Part shown: positions 1-5,919 of the stretch, one piece after another
How the letters are laid out: each line of letters starts with the position of its first letter
Position numbering within the stretch: the stretch's first letter is position 1
From: Bacteroidota bacterium
GTDB taxonomy: Bacteria > Bacteroidota > Bacteroidia > JACCXN01
Direction of reading: 5' to 3'
Assembly (NCBI GenBank): GCA_947462515.1
Contig: CANHPJ010000127.1
Location: 1-5,919 of the forward strand
DNA: 5,919 bases
Notes under the pieces: model-generated
Told to the model about the DNA's origin: nothing
The model's database searches: none
The model's input: the letters and a program-made list of their open reading frames with translations, nothing else
Translations under genes and position numbers: made by a program

Positions 1-681
1 CCTCTTTTTGGCTGGGACTTAAATATGACTGGTTTATTCAATGTTTTAAATCTAGCAAAGGAAAATAAATCGATAAAAGTATATTGGCCAAGTTCAATAG
101 CTGTTTTTGGACCGTCTACACCCCGAGAAAATACTCCTCAATATACCATCGCAGAGCCAAATACAGTCTATGGCATAAGTAAACTAGCTGGCGAACGTTG
201 GTGTGAATATTATTTTGAAAAGTACGGTGTTGATGTAAGAAGTTTGAGATATCCGGGTTTGATTGGATATAAATCAGCCCCTGGAGGTGGTACTACGGAC
301 TATGCAGTGCATATTTTTCATGAAGCATTGAAAAAAGGAAATTATACCTGTTTTTTAACTGAGCAGAGCACCTTGCCAATGATGTACATGCCCGATGCAA
401 TAAAAGCTACTTTAGGCATTATGGAGGCAGATGCAGATAAAATTAAAATTAGATCGAGTTACAATCTCTCAGCAATTAGTTTTTCTCCCAAAGAGATTGC
501 TCAAGAGATAAAAAAATATTTGCCTGAGTTCAATATTTCTTATCAACCTGATTTTAGGCAGAATATTGCCGATAGCTGGCCAAAATCGATTGATGACAGC
601 TTTGCAAGGGATCACTGGGGATGGAAACACGATTTTGGTTTGAGTGAGATGGTAGACGATATGTTAAAAAATCTTTCATAA
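1..681 (+). CDS. tdh: L-threonine 3-dehydrogenase, SDR (epimerase-like) family, 5'-truncated by window edge
   Basis: This is the C-terminal part of a short-chain dehydrogenase that oxidises L-threonine with NAD+ to 2-amino-3-oxobutanoate in the cytoplasm. That product is normally split by Kbl into glycine and acetyl-CoA. The frame is open from base 1 (reading PLFGWDLNMTGL), so the ATG at 25 is an internal Met and the true start lies upstream. 226 residues are visible; the family usually has about 310-320, so roughly 90 N-terminal residues with the NAD-binding GxxGxxG are missing. Visible hallmarks are WPSSIAVFGP (catalytic Ser region, about 82-111), TVYGISK (YxxxK, with Tyr at 169-171 and Lys at 181-183), RYPGLI, PGGGTTDYAV, LPMMYMPDAI, IRSSYNL, PDFRQNIADSWPKSIDD and WGWKHDF. 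These together are characteristic of SDR-type TDH rather than UDP-sugar epimerases. Many databases label such genes only as NAD-dependent epimerase/dehydratase. No kbl gene lies downstream. Confidence 0.9.
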   Translation, partial: PLFGWDLNMTGLFNVLNLAKENKSIKVYWPSSIAVFGPSTPRENTPQYTIAEPNTVYGISKLAGERWCEYYFEKYGVDVRSLRYPGLIGYKSAPGGGTTDYAVHIFHEALKKGNYTCFLTEQSTLPMMYMPDAIKATLGIMEADADKIKIRSSYNLSAISFSPKEIAQEIKKYLPEFNISYQPDFRQNIADSWPKSIDDSFARDHWGWKHDFGLSEMVDDMLKNLS

Positions 682-701
682 AAATTACTTTTAAGGTAAC
701 C

Positions 702-731
702 TTGAATTTTGAAGTCTCGTTTAAGATTCAA
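702..731 (+). terminator. Imperfect hairpin after tdh, possible weak terminator
   Basis: Bases 702-713 can pair with 720-731 to give a 12-bp stem with two G-T (G-U in RNA) wobbles and a 6-base loop (GTCTCG). It begins 20 nt after the tdh stop codon, where a terminator would be expected. Against this, the stem is AT-rich and the bases after it (ATAAATGCC) are not a T-run, so intrinsic termination would be weak. It may instead protect the 3' end of the tdh transcript. Confidence 0.35.
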
Positions 732-764
732 ATAAATGCCTTTTAAAAATATCAATTCAGTTAA

Positions 765-796
765 TTGTCATTTTATTATCATTTAGTGTATATTTG
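765..796 (+). promoter_or_regulatory. Bacteroidota-type promoter (TTG / TAnnTTTG) for the MORN-like gene
   Basis: TTG at 765-767 and TATATTTG at 789-796 match the Bacteroidota -33 (TTG/TTTG) and -7 (TAnnTTTG) elements, with a 21-nt spacer that is within the usual range. The -7 element is a perfect match. Transcription would start a few bases after 796, leaving a leader of roughly 35-40 nt before the ATG at 840. This also explains why the open frame seems to reach back to a TTG at 765: that triplet is more likely a promoter element than a start codon. Confidence 0.65.
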
Positions 797-839
797 TCGT
801 TTGAAAACCTTTAACTTTCTAAAACCACAATTTTTTAAG

Positions 840-1730
840 ATGAGAAGACTGTTACTCATTGTTTTCTTTATTACCTATAAGATTAGCATTGCTCAATCTT
901 ACGAGATATTTAATCAGGATACAATTAATTTTGTAGATGCGAATAATCTCAAGCAAGGATATTGGATCTTCTTTGGGCGTATGAAAAAAATCCCTGAATA
1001 CAAGGATGACCAAAAAGTAGAAGAAGGAAAGTTTACAGACAGCAGAAAGGTTGGTATTTGGAAAAAATACTTTCCTAATGGAAATGTAAATCATCAGATT
1101 ACCTATGAGAATGGAAGGCCAAACGGATATTATATAAATTATTACGAAGACGGAACGCTTCAGGAAGAGGGTAATTGGGTTAACAACAAACAGATAGGTA
1201 AGTTCAAAAGATTTCATGAGAACGGAAAGTTATCCCAGGATTTTAATTTCAATGAAACTGGAAAGCGTGAAGGAGTTCAAAAATATTTCCATGAAAATGG
1301 TAAGGTAATGATTGAAGGTTCCTGGAATCAAGGAAAAGAAAGCGGTGTTGTAAAGGAATATTATGAAAATGGAGATTTAAAATCAGAGAAAGTATATAGC
1401 AATGGGTCTTTTGATGCTGCTGCATCTAAAACTTTCGAACCGGTTAAGCCCCTTCCAAAGCCAGTAGAAAAAATCCCTGAAAATCCAACAGGCACTACAA
1501 CTCCTCCGGTAGTTAAAGCAGGTGAATCGCTGAATTTAGGTGGAGTTTTTAATGGTGACGGAAAAGCCGTTTTATTCAACAAAAACAAACAAGTTGCCAA
1601 GGATGGAGTTTTCCAAAAATATAAGCTCATAGATGGAAAAGAATTCATTTACAACTCCGATGGTATCCTACAAAGAATAGCCATTTATAAAAATGGAATT
1701 TATGTGGGAGATGGCTTGATAGAAAAATAA
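840..1730 (+). CDS. Exported MORN-like repeat protein (YwqK family)
   Basis: This is a 296-residue protein of unknown function. Residues 1-18 look like a Sec signal peptide: two Arg, then a hydrophobic core, then SIA, with probable signal peptidase I cleavage before Gln19. Residues 72-189 hold five tandem MORN-like units with the pattern G-x-W/F-K-x-Y/F...NG...Y/W-x-N-G. The unit-start glycines are G72, G96, G120, G145 and G169, giving a period of 24-25. A Pro-rich linker follows (about 199-226, with PVKPLPKPVEK), then a C-terminal module (about 231-296, ending YKNGIYVGDG) that I recognise from other Bacteroidota proteins of this type. Databases often name such proteins 'toxin-antitoxin system YwqK family antitoxin', but no toxin partner is encoded here and the protein appears exported, so that name should not be taken as function. 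The ATG at 840 is preferred over the in-frame TTG at 765, because the ATG directly begins the signal peptide and the TTG fits a promoter -33 element. There is no Shine-Dalgarno motif. A strong terminator follows, so the gene is probably monocistronic. Confidence 0.85.
   Translation: MRRLLLIVFFITYKISIAQSYEIFNQDTINFVDANNLKQGYWIFFGRMKKIPEYKDDQKVEEGKFTDSRKVGIWKKYFPNGNVNHQITYENGRPNGYYINYYEDGTLQEEGNWVNNKQIGKFKRFHENGKLSQDFNFNETGKREGVQKYFHENGKVMIEGSWNQGKESGVVKEYYENGDLKSEKVYSNGSFDAAASKTFEPVKPLPKPVEKIPENPTGTTTPPVVKAGESLNLGGVFNGDGKAVLFNKNKQVAKDGVFQKYKLIDGKEFIYNSDGILQRIAIYKNGIYVGDGLIEK
1053..1406 (+). repeat. Five in-frame MORN-like protein repeats of about 24 residues
   Basis: The units begin at Gly72, Gly96, Gly120, Gly145 and Gly169 of the encoded protein, and each carries an N-G or D-G turn (residues 80-81, 104-105, 128-129, 153-154, 177-178). 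Turn spacing is 24, 24, 25 and 24 residues; the third unit (120-144) has one extra residue, near NETGKREG. At DNA level the units have diverged (compare TTTCATGAGAACGG, TTCCATGAAAATGG and TATTATGAAAATGG), so this is an old protein repeat and not a recent tandem duplication. Confidence 0.8.
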
Positions 1731-1792
1731 TATACTTTATAATCGAATCATTTCCTTAATAAAAAAATTCTCACTTCCTTTGATAGAAAAAT
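1716..1792 (+). repeat. Pair of 13-bp direct repeats around the gene 3' end
   Basis: TTGATAGAAAAAT occurs at 1716-1728, spanning the last codons of the MORN-like gene, and again at 1780-1792, running into the left arm of the terminator hairpin. The copies are 64 bp apart. In DNA this AT-rich the match may be chance, or a remnant of a small local duplication. No function is implied. Confidence 0.3.
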
Positions 1793-1833
1793 TGAACATA
1801 AGATTTTAATCTTATGTTCAATTTTATTTATTA
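1788..1833 (+). terminator. Strong intrinsic terminator with perfect 18-bp stem
   Basis: Bases 1788-1805 pair without mismatch with 1808-1825, and TT lies at the centre (in practice probably a 4-base loop, TTTA). The right arm runs into TTTTATTTATT at 1822-1832. The left arm starts with an A-run, so the structure could also terminate reverse-strand transcription. It ends 58-95 nt after the MORN-like stop codon and is the natural end of that transcript. It also lies only 24 nt before the cysS ATG, which leaves little room for a separate cysS promoter after it. Confidence 0.8.
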
Positions 1834-1849
1834 AATAATTGATCTAGAA

Positions 1850-3322
1850 ATGCAATCACTGGAAGTCTTCAACACTCTCTCCCGAAAAAAAGAACTATTT
1901 GAGCCATTAAATGCTCCCTTTGTTGGATTATATGTTTGTGGTCCTACTGTATATAATGATGTTCATCTGGGCAATTGTCGCACGTTTATCTCTTTCGATT
2001 TAATATATCGTTATTTAGTACACTCAGGTTATAAAGTGAGGTATGTGCGAAATATAACCGATGCGGGACATTTAGAAGGTGATCGCGATGAAGGAGATGA
2101 TAAATTTTCAAAAAAGGCCAAGTTAGAACAACTTGAGCCAATGGAAATAGTTCAAAAATATACTCTTGGTTTTCACGAAGTATTAAGAGAATTCAATACT
2201 CTTCCTCCTAGTATTGAGCCTACTGCAACCGGTCATATTTGCGAGCAAATAGAGATGGTTAAAAAAATATTGGCCAATGGCTATGCTTATGAAGTCAATG
2301 GAACTGTTTATTTTGATGTTGAAAAATATAACAAACAATATGATTATGGCCAGCTCACCAACAGGCAATTAGAAGATTTAATATCTAATACAAGAGAATT
2401 AGGTGGTCAGGATGAAAAAAGAGGACGACTTGATTTTGCTTTGTGGATAAATGCCAAGCCTGAGCACATTATGCGTTGGCCTTCACCCTGGGGTTGGGGC
2501 TTTCCGGGATGGCATATAGAGTGTTCAGCAATGAGCAGCAAATACCTTGGCGATGTCTTTGATATACACGGAGGAGGAATGGATTTACAAGCTACTCACC
2601 ATACCAATGAAATTGCTCAGTCTCAAGCATGCAATCATTCAGCGCCGGTTAAATATTGGATGCATACCAATATGTTGACAGTCAATGGTGTAAGGATGTC
2701 AAAAACGGCCGGAAATGGATTTTTACCACACGAATTATTTACAGGTAACCATGATTTACTAGAGCAGGGCTATAGTCCGATGACGGTTCGTTTTTTTATG
2801 ATGCAGGCGCACTATCGCAGCACGCTTGATTTTTCTAATGAAGCACTTAAGGCTGCTGAAAAAGGCTTGAAAAGATTGCTTGGAAGCATTTCTCTTGCAG
2901 AAAAGTTACAGCCATCAGAAAAATCTACTGTAAATATTAAAGAGCTAATTGATAAGTGCTACCAAGCGATGAATGATGATTTTAATTCGCCGATAGTAAT
3001 TTCTAATCTGTTTGAAGCATCGAGAATAGCTAATTCTGCATTCATAGGGAAGGAACAATTAACTACATCAGATATAGTCGATCTTAAGCTTTTATTTAAA
3101 CACTTTGCTTTTGATATTTTAGGTTTAAAGCAGGAAATACTATCTGAGAACAATAAGGTATTAGATGATGTTATTGCTGTATTGATAGAAATGCGCCATG
3201 AAGCTAAAATGAAAAAAGATTTTGCTGCATCGGATCGTATAAGAGAAGAACTGAAAAAAATAAATATCATACTTAAAGACACAAAAGAAGGAACCATTTG
3301 GACTTATGAGGAAGAAATTTAA
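1850..3322 (+). CDS. cysS: Cysteinyl-tRNA synthetase
   Basis: This class I aminoacyl-tRNA synthetase of 490 residues activates cysteine with ATP and attaches it to tRNA-Cys in the cytoplasm; it should be essential. The sequence shows CGPTVYNDVHLGN (residues 30-42), holding the first zinc ligand Cys30 and the HIGH-like motif HLGN at 39-42. It continues with YVRNITDAGH, then PWGWGFPGWHIECSAM with zinc ligand Cys225, then HHTNEIAQS with His250 and Glu254 as the other ligands. The spacing from Cys225 to His250 to Glu254 equals that of E. coli CysRS. The KMSKS loop reads RMSKT (282-286), a mild variant that keeps the important second Lys. The C-terminal part (about 345-490) is the helical DALR/anticodon-binding region. 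The length is slightly above E. coli's 461, as is usual in Bacteroidota. The ATG at 1850 is right for the family N-terminus and has no Shine-Dalgarno motif. The gene overlaps the next one by 17 nt, so the two are likely cotranscribed. Confidence 0.97.
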   Translation: MQSLEVFNTLSRKKELFEPLNAPFVGLYVCGPTVYNDVHLGNCRTFISFDLIYRYLVHSGYKVRYVRNITDAGHLEGDRDEGDDKFSKKAKLEQLEPMEIVQKYTLGFHEVLREFNTLPPSIEPTATGHICEQIEMVKKILANGYAYEVNGTVYFDVEKYNKQYDYGQLTNRQLEDLISNTRELGGQDEKRGRLDFALWINAKPEHIMRWPSPWGWGFPGWHIECSAMSSKYLGDVFDIHGGGMDLQATHHTNEIAQSQACNHSAPVKYWMHTNMLTVNGVRMSKTAGNGFLPHELFTGNHDLLEQGYSPMTVRFFMMQAHYRSTLDFSNEALKAAEKGLKRLLGSISLAEKLQPSEKSTVNIKELIDKCYQAMNDDFNSPIVISNLFEASRIANSAFIGKEQLTTSDIVDLKLLFKHFAFDILGLKQEILSENNKVLDDVIAVLIEMRHEAKMKKDFAASDRIREELKKINIILKDTKEGTIWTYEEEI

Positions 3323-4316
3323 AATTGTTGTTTTATTTATTTCAGTATTTTCAATTGCATTTTGGTCTTGTGACACAAATAAAACAAAGGAATCCACGGA
3401 GAAAAACCCAGAAGATGTCGTTGTTGAAAAACCGAATGTAGCTGTTCCGACCTTTAATCAGGATTCTGCTTTTCTTTATGTTGAAGAGCAGGTTGCATTC
3501 GGTCCACGTGTTCCCAATACAGCTAAGCATGATCAATGTGCTGCTTATTTGATCAATAAGCTAAAATCATTTGGTTTAAGTGTCATTGTTCAGGAAGCAA
3601 AAGTTAAAGCATTTGATAATAGCACTTTAAATATAAAAAACATTATTGCTGAACTTAACCCTGAGGCTACGGAGCGAATTTTGCTTACAGCACACTGGGA
3701 TACCAGGCCATGGGCAGATCAGGATATAAAAGAAAAGAATAAACCCATTCTAGGAGCTAATGATGGTGGCAGTGGTGTTGGTGTTTTGCTTGAGGTGGCG
3801 AGAATAATAAGCCAAAATAACCCAAGGGTGGGTGTTGATATAATTTTATTCGATGCTGAGGACTATGGTCAGCCAGATGGAACTATGATTGAGCAAAAGT
3901 CGGATACTTATTGTTTAGGATCTCAATATTGGTCAAAAAATCTCCATAAGGTCAATTATCGTCCGATATATGGTATATTGTTGGACATGGTTGGAGCTAA
4001 AGGAGCAACCTTTACAAAGGAAGGTAATTCAGTATACTACGCACCGGGAATAGTTAGCAAAGTTTGGGCTGCAGCAAATAAAATAGGGTATTCTAATCAC
4101 TTTGTAAATCTCAATACCGGGTGGATAACAGATGATCACTTATACATTAACTCCCTTGCAGGAATTCCTACTATTGATATTCTTCATCATGATTTGGCCA
4201 CTCAATCTAATTTTGGGAGTTATTGGCATACTCATAATGACAATATGGAAGCAGTAGATAGAAATACTTTAAAAGCAGTAGGTCAAACCTTGTTGGAAGT
4301 TATCTATAATGAGTAA
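3306..4316 (+). CDS. M28-family lipoprotein, probable type II glutaminyl-peptide cyclotransferase
   Basis: This 336-residue zinc enzyme probably acts in the periplasm or on a membrane surface, turning N-terminal Gln of exported proteins into pyroglutamate. Residues 1-22 form a lipoprotein-like signal peptide: basic RKKFK, a hydrophobic core, then FWSC with Cys22 as the likely lipidated residue. The lipobox is loose, as is common in this phylum. A polar linker (about 23-45) leads to the M28 fold. Motifs are AHWDTRPWAD (H130, D132), GANDGGSGVGV (D153, zinc), LFDAEDYG (E185 general base, D186 zinc), YCLGSQYW, GILLDMVGA (D227), TDDHLYIN (D276, D277), then GSYWHTHNDNME (W307, zinc H308). The WHT...DN ending and the single-zinc pattern resemble animal-type (type II) glutaminyl cyclases, including the Porphyromonas gingivalis enzyme, more than M28 aminopeptidases. 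Aminopeptidase activity is the main alternative. The start overlaps the cysS end by 17 nt in another frame, which suggests translational coupling. Confidence 0.85.
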   Translation: MRKKFKIVVLFISVFSIAFWSCDTNKTKESTEKNPEDVVVEKPNVAVPTFNQDSAFLYVEEQVAFGPRVPNTAKHDQCAAYLINKLKSFGLSVIVQEAKVKAFDNSTLNIKNIIAELNPEATERILLTAHWDTRPWADQDIKEKNKPILGANDGGSGVGVLLEVARIISQNNPRVGVDIILFDAEDYGQPDGTMIEQKSDTYCLGSQYWSKNLHKVNYRPIYGILLDMVGAKGATFTKEGNSVYYAPGIVSKVWAAANKIGYSNHFVNLNTGWITDDHLYINSLAGIPTIDILHHDLATQSNFGSYWHTHNDNMEAVDRNTLKAVGQTLLEVIYNE

Positions 4317-4388
4317 GCAAGTCAAAAAAATTCTTTTCTGAATAGATCAGTCAATATTAAAGGTACATTGCTGCTTCTATCTAGAAAT

Positions 4389-4417
4389 TTTGTTTTGTTG
4401 CCTGTGAATTACTTTTT
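4389..4417 (+). promoter_or_regulatory. Weak candidate promoter for polA
   Basis: TTTG at 4389-4392 and TACTTTTT at 4410-4417 resemble the Bacteroidota -33 and -7 elements, with a 17-nt spacer (short but tolerated) and a T in place of the final G of TAnnTTTG. Transcription from it would start close to the polA ATG at 4432 and leave a very short leader. The rest of the 115-bp gap (4317-4431) shows no convincing terminator, so read-through from the cyclase gene is an equally good explanation for polA expression. Confidence 0.25.
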
Positions 4418-4431
4418 CAATAAAATTATTT

Positions 4432-5919
4432 ATGTCGGAAACACCTAAAAAACTTTTTTTGCTTGATGCCTTTGCATTAATATATAGGGCATATTTTGCT
4501 TTCAATAAAAATCCCCGTTACAGTTCTAAAGGACTAAATACTTCCGCCATTTTAGGTTTTACCAATAGTCTTTTAGATGTTTTAAACAAGGAAAAGCCAA
4601 GTCATATGGCAGTTGTGTTCGATACTGCAGCGCCTACCATAAGACACGTTGATTTTACCGAATACAAGGCTAATAGAGAGTCTCAGCCTGAAGATATTAC
4701 ACTTTCAATTCCATATATAAAGAGGATAATAGAAGGGTTTAGGATACCAATTATGTTTTCGGATGGTTATGAAGCTGACGACGTAATTGGCACTTTGGCC
4801 AAAAAAGCGGAAAAGGAAGGTTTTATAACCTATATGATGACTCCCGATAAGGATTTTGGACAATTGGTTTCAGAAAATATTTTTATTTATAAACCGGCGC
4901 GAATGGGCAACGGCGCCGAAGTGATGGGCATAAAAGAAGTTTGCGAAAAATTTAGCATCAGTTCACCCCTGCAGGTTATTGATATTTTAGGGATGATGGG
5001 CGATGCAGTGGACAATATTCCGGGAATACCCGGAGTAGGAGAGAAAACAGCCAAAGCTTTAGTTGCTGAGTTTGGCTCCATGGAAAATTTATTAAACAAC
5101 ACACATAAATTAAAAGGAAAGCTTAAGGAGAATGTGGAGGCTAATGTAGACAAGGCCATAATGTCTAAGAGTCTTGCTACCATAATTTTAGATGCGCCTG
5201 TAGATTTACATGAAGAATCATTGAGAATAGAAGAACCCGATAAAGAAATTTTAAAGGAGTTATTTACAGAGTTGGAATTCAGAACTCTAGGCAAGAGACT
5301 TTTTGGAATGGATTTTGAAGTTTCTATGTCCAAGGTAACTTCTGCAGGAATGCAAATTGATCTTTTTGACTCTCCTGAAGTTGTCGGTCAGCCAATAAAA
5401 AGCGATGAATCAAGCATTTTAAATACCATAGAAAACACATCTCATAATTATATTTTAGTTGATAGCGCTGCAAAAAGAAAGGAGCTTATTGATTTACTTA
5501 CTTCTCAAAGTACTTTTGTTTTCGATTCAGAAACAACATCACTTGATGTAATGGAGGCAGAGCTTGTTGGACTTTCTTTTGCCATTAAAAAGGCAGAGGC
5601 TTATTACGTTCCCGTTCCCGAAAACCATAATGAGGCGCAGCAATTAATGAACGAGTTTAAAGCTGTTTTTGAGCATTCGGAAATTGAAAAAGTAGGACAA
5701 AACATTAAATATGATATTGCTGTATTAAGCAATTATGGAATAGAGGTTAAGGGAAAATTATTTGACACGATGATTGCTCATTATCTTTTGGAACCCGACC
5801 AAAAGCATAATATGAATAGTTTAGCTCAAAATTATCTGAATTATGATCCTGTTTCTATCGAAACTCTTATTGGAAAAAAAGGCAAAGGTCAGGGCAGTAT
5901 GCGTGATGTAGAGCTTGAA
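4432..5919 (+). CDS. polA: DNA polymerase I, N-terminal 496 codons (runs off window)
   Basis: PolI fills gaps and removes RNA primers during lagging-strand synthesis and repair. The frame is open from the ATG at 4432 to the last base. The 5'-nuclease domain (about 6-290) shows LLDAFALIYRAYFAF (D12), VVFDTAAPTIRH (D64), EYKANRE, DGYEADDVIGT (D116, D117), TPDKDFGQLV (D139, D141) and GMMGDAVDNIPGIPGVGEKTA (D191, D194, helix-hairpin-helix), so all the expected acidic metal ligands are present. After a less conserved linker (about 295-355), the 3'-5' exonuclease domain has FDSETTSLD (D365, E367; Exo I) and GQNIKYD (N424, D428; Exo II), which suggests active proofreading. The Exo III Tyr/Asp pair and the whole polymerase domain lie beyond the window; the family usually has about 930-950 residues. 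No Shine-Dalgarno motif precedes the start. The truncation is only the window edge, with no internal stop or frameshift. Confidence 0.96.
   Translation, partial: MSETPKKLFLLDAFALIYRAYFAFNKNPRYSSKGLNTSAILGFTNSLLDVLNKEKPSHMAVVFDTAAPTIRHVDFTEYKANRESQPEDITLSIPYIKRIIEGFRIPIMFSDGYEADDVIGTLAKKAEKEGFITYMMTPDKDFGQLVSENIFIYKPARMGNGAEVMGIKEVCEKFSISSPLQVIDILGMMGDAVDNIPGIPGVGEKTAKALVAEFGSMENLLNNTHKLKGKLKENVEANVDKAIMSKSLATIILDAPVDLHEESLRIEEPDKEILKELFTELEFRTLGKRLFGMDFEVSMSKVTSAGMQIDLFDSPEVVGQPIKSDESSILNTIENTSHNYILVDSAAKRKELIDLLTSQSTFVFDSETTSLDVMEAELVGLSFAIKKAEAYYVPVPENHNEAQQLMNEFKAVFEHSEIEKVGQNIKYDIAVLSNYGIEVKGKLFDTMIAHYLLEPDQKHNMNSLAQNYLNYDPVSIETLIGKKGKGQGSMRDVELE

Noticed and set aside
852..1648. Two minus-strand open frames (852-1217 and 1361-1648) opposite the MORN-like gene
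   Set aside because: Both are shadows of the repeat-coding frame; the forward frame has a signal peptide, regular repeats, a promoter and a terminator.
840..1730. MORN-like gene as part of a toxin-antitoxin pair
   Set aside because: Neighbours are tdh and cysS; there is no toxin-sized partner gene, and the protein has an export signal.
1731..1849. T-box or other riboswitch controlling cysS
   Set aside because: The 119-bp gap has no T-box sequence or multi-stem architecture, only one simple hairpin with a T-rich tail. T-boxes are also not typical of this phylum.
2959..3536. Overlapping minus-strand frames across the cysS/cyclase junction
   Set aside because: Both forward genes are strongly supported by conserved motifs on each side, and the reverse translations are low-complexity and Ser/Phe/Ile-rich.
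4317..4360. Terminator after the cyclase gene
   Set aside because: The A-run/T-run at about 4324-4337 pairs only over a few A-T base pairs and has no GC-containing stem, so it is not convincing.
4887..5333. 148-codon open frame on the minus strand
   Set aside because: It lies entirely within polA, which has unmistakable 5'-nuclease motifs in the forward frame. The reverse translation shows no recognisable domain.
4432..5919. polA as a truncated or pseudogenised gene
   Set aside because: The frame is open to the last base, with all visible catalytic residues present; the missing polymerase domain is explained by the window edge.
1..5919. A previously undescribed defence, mobile or biosynthetic system
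   Set aside because: All five genes belong to recognisable families that are mostly housekeeping or common in Bacteroidota, and no array, integrase, transposase or unknown gene cluster is present.

Overview
The window looks like ordinary chromosomal DNA from a member of the Bacteroidota, probably in or near the Flavobacteriia/Cytophagia/Sphingobacteriia part of the phylum. The evidence is AT-rich sequence, start codons with no Shine-Dalgarno motif at a usable distance, one good TTG-N21-TAnnTTTG promoter, and protein families typical of the phylum. These include an SDR-type threonine dehydrogenase, a YwqK/MORN-like exported protein, a type II glutaminyl cyclase-like M28 lipoprotein, and cysteinyl-tRNA synthetase and PolI sequences of Bacteroidota type. 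No mobile element, CRISPR array, tRNA, rRNA or phage gene was seen.

Layout, all on the + strand. (1) Positions 1-681: the C-terminal three quarters of an SDR-family L-threonine 3-dehydrogenase, cut by the window edge. (2) 682-839: intergenic, with a 12-bp imperfect hairpin just after the dehydrogenase and a Bacteroidota-type promoter before the next gene. (3) 840-1730: a secreted protein with five MORN-like repeats of 24-25 residues, a Pro-rich linker and a C-terminal module. (4) 1731-1849: intergenic, dominated by a perfect 18-bp hairpin followed by a T-rich run, which is a strong intrinsic terminator lying only 24 nt before the next start codon. (5) 1850-3322: cysS. (6) 3306-4316: a glutaminyl-cyclase-like zinc lipoprotein whose start overlaps the cysS end by 17 nt. 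(7) 4317-4431: intergenic, no convincing terminator. (8) 4432 to the window end: the first 496 codons of polA, covering the 5'-nuclease and most of the proofreading domain and cut before the polymerase domain.

The genes do not form one pathway. cysS and the cyclase are the only clear translationally linked pair. One functional thread is plausible. The MORN-like protein has a signal peptide predicted to be cut just before a Gln, which matches the Bacteroidota 'Q-rule' (exported proteins with Gln at +1 that become pyroglutamate), and the cyclase gene downstream encodes the type of enzyme proposed to make that modification. I found no evidence for a new multi-gene system here; the findings are modest and mostly about regulation, gene starts and this link.
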